This document shows, piece after piece, positions 13,890-14,319 of a stretch of 14,319 bases of DNA. The stretch comes from Candidatus Fermentibacterota bacterium (lineage in GTDB: Bacteria > JAFGKV01). How positions within the stretch are numbered: position 1 is the stretch's first letter; every line of letters starts with the position of its first letter. The stretch lies in contig JAFGKV010000041.1 in assembly GCA_016928395.1 (NCBI GenBank), positions 1-14,319 on the forward strand. The letters are read 5' to 3'. The translations under genes and the position numbers were made by a program. Under the pieces are notes generated by a model, which ran no database searches, had not been told where the DNA came from, and saw only the letters and a program-made list of their open reading frames with translations.

Positions 13890-14319
13890 CTAGGCTGGTG
13901 CGCCTTCCGGGCGCACGCTGAAGTACTCGGCGTCGGGATGATGCAGAATCAGCCCGGAGGTGGAGCACTCCGGTAGCAGTTGCCATGCTTCGGTATGGGA
14001 GATCCCGATCCGTTCGGGCGCCAGCAGGGCGAAGAACTGCTCATGGGCCTCTATGGCCGGGAACGCGGGCATGCCCGGCGCATAGGCCTTGCCGCCGGCA
14101 CCCAATCCCCACTCAGTCACGATGGATGCCCGCACCATGTCAGCCAACGCCTCGGTCAGAGCCATGATAAGCCCATGAAGAAGGAAATAGCGAGAATAGA
14201 GGCCGTTGTTCCGTGCCTCCTCTGCCGTGGCAAGGCTTTTCGCACCCATGGTCGCCATGAACGCAGCGACCACATCGCCTGACGGCGCCACATAATCCTG
14301 AATGGAGCGACCCCCACCC
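13890..14319 (-). CDS. metH: Cobalamin-dependent methionine synthase, activation domain (C-terminal part, cut by window)
   Basis: 142 C-terminal residues; the frame is open to the window edge, so the N-terminus is missing. The sequence RSIQDYVAPSGDVVAAFMAT, the long helix YSRYFLLHGLIMALTEALADM, and the end SHTEAWQLLPECSTSGLILHHPDAEYFSV match the end of the AdoMet-binding activation domain of MetH (E. coli ...[25 protein letters not shown]...). The AdoMet-site segment usually RPAPGYPACPDH is here KAYAPGMPAFPAIEAH, a divergent form lacking the first Arg and the Cys. This could be the end of a full MetH or of a stand-alone activation-domain protein. It is convergent with the peptide gene. Confidence 0.82.
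   Translation of the reverse strand, partial: GGGRSIQDYVAPSGDVVAAFMATMGAKSLATAEEARNNGLYSRYFLLHGLIMALTEALADMVRASIVTEWGLGAGGKAYAPGMPAFPAIEAHEQFFALLAPERIGISHTEAWQLLPECSTSGLILHHPDAEYFSVRPEGAPA

Noticed and set aside
13622-13921. Possible additional small protein after the terminator
   Set aside because: Pro/Arg-rich, weak ribosome binding site, and antisense to the end of the metH-like gene.
1-14319. CRISPR arrays, tRNA or rRNA genes, insertion sequences
   Set aside because: No regularly spaced repeats, no cloverleaf-like segments, and no transposase or integrase motifs were seen on either strand.

Overview
This is a GC-rich bacterial chromosome window of ordinary gene density. It carries Gram-negative-style glycosyltransferase genes, strong GGAGG-type ribosome binding sites and a mixture of housekeeping and accessory genes. 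I cannot place the organism firmly. The gene set and the short intergenic CTTCACCC repeats would fit an uncultured Nitrospirota, NC10 or deltaproteobacterial-type genome, but that is a weak inference.

Left part (1-5190, all minus strand). Reading in the direction of transcription, there is a family 2 glycosyltransferase, a 660-bp gene-free stretch holding two diverged copies of a ~160-bp repeat, and a secreted or anchored FG-GAP-like protein. These are followed by phosphoglycerate mutase (gpmA), a 46-residue Gly/Lys/Pro-rich small protein with a near-ideal ribosome binding site, a CPBP/CAAX-type membrane protease, a DsrE-family protein, and a class I SAM methyltransferase cut by the window edge. 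The last two genes look more AT-rich than their neighbours.

Middle (5327-8734, plus strand). A family 2 glycosyltransferase with a C-terminal Glyco_transf_7C-like motif, a GT-B/GT4 glycosyltransferase starting at GTG, and an ankyrin-repeat protein. With the divergent glycosyltransferase on the other strand, this is probably a small surface-polysaccharide locus.

DNA damage module (8880-10442, minus strand). A DUF6504-like small protein is followed by a DinB/Pol IV-type Y-family polymerase. A clear promoter precedes them, with a GTAC-N4-GTAC palindrome sitting exactly in the -35/-10 spacer. This suggests SOS (LexA-type) control.

Right part (10443-13619, plus strand): the most interesting region. 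After a 6 x 8-bp tandem repeat and a perfect 16-bp palindrome comes a tight operon of an ornithine-aminotransferase-like class III PLP enzyme and a radical SAM/SPASM protein, 11 bp apart. They are followed by an 80-residue peptide gene with its own TTGACA promoter and a very strong Rho-independent terminator. The peptide has a charged leader-like N-terminus and a Gly/Ser/Tyr/His/Trp-rich C-terminus, typical of a ribosomally made, post-translationally modified peptide (RiPP) precursor. No protease, transporter or separate recognition protein is seen in the window. The window ends in the 3' part of a cobalamin-dependent methionine synthase activation domain (minus strand).
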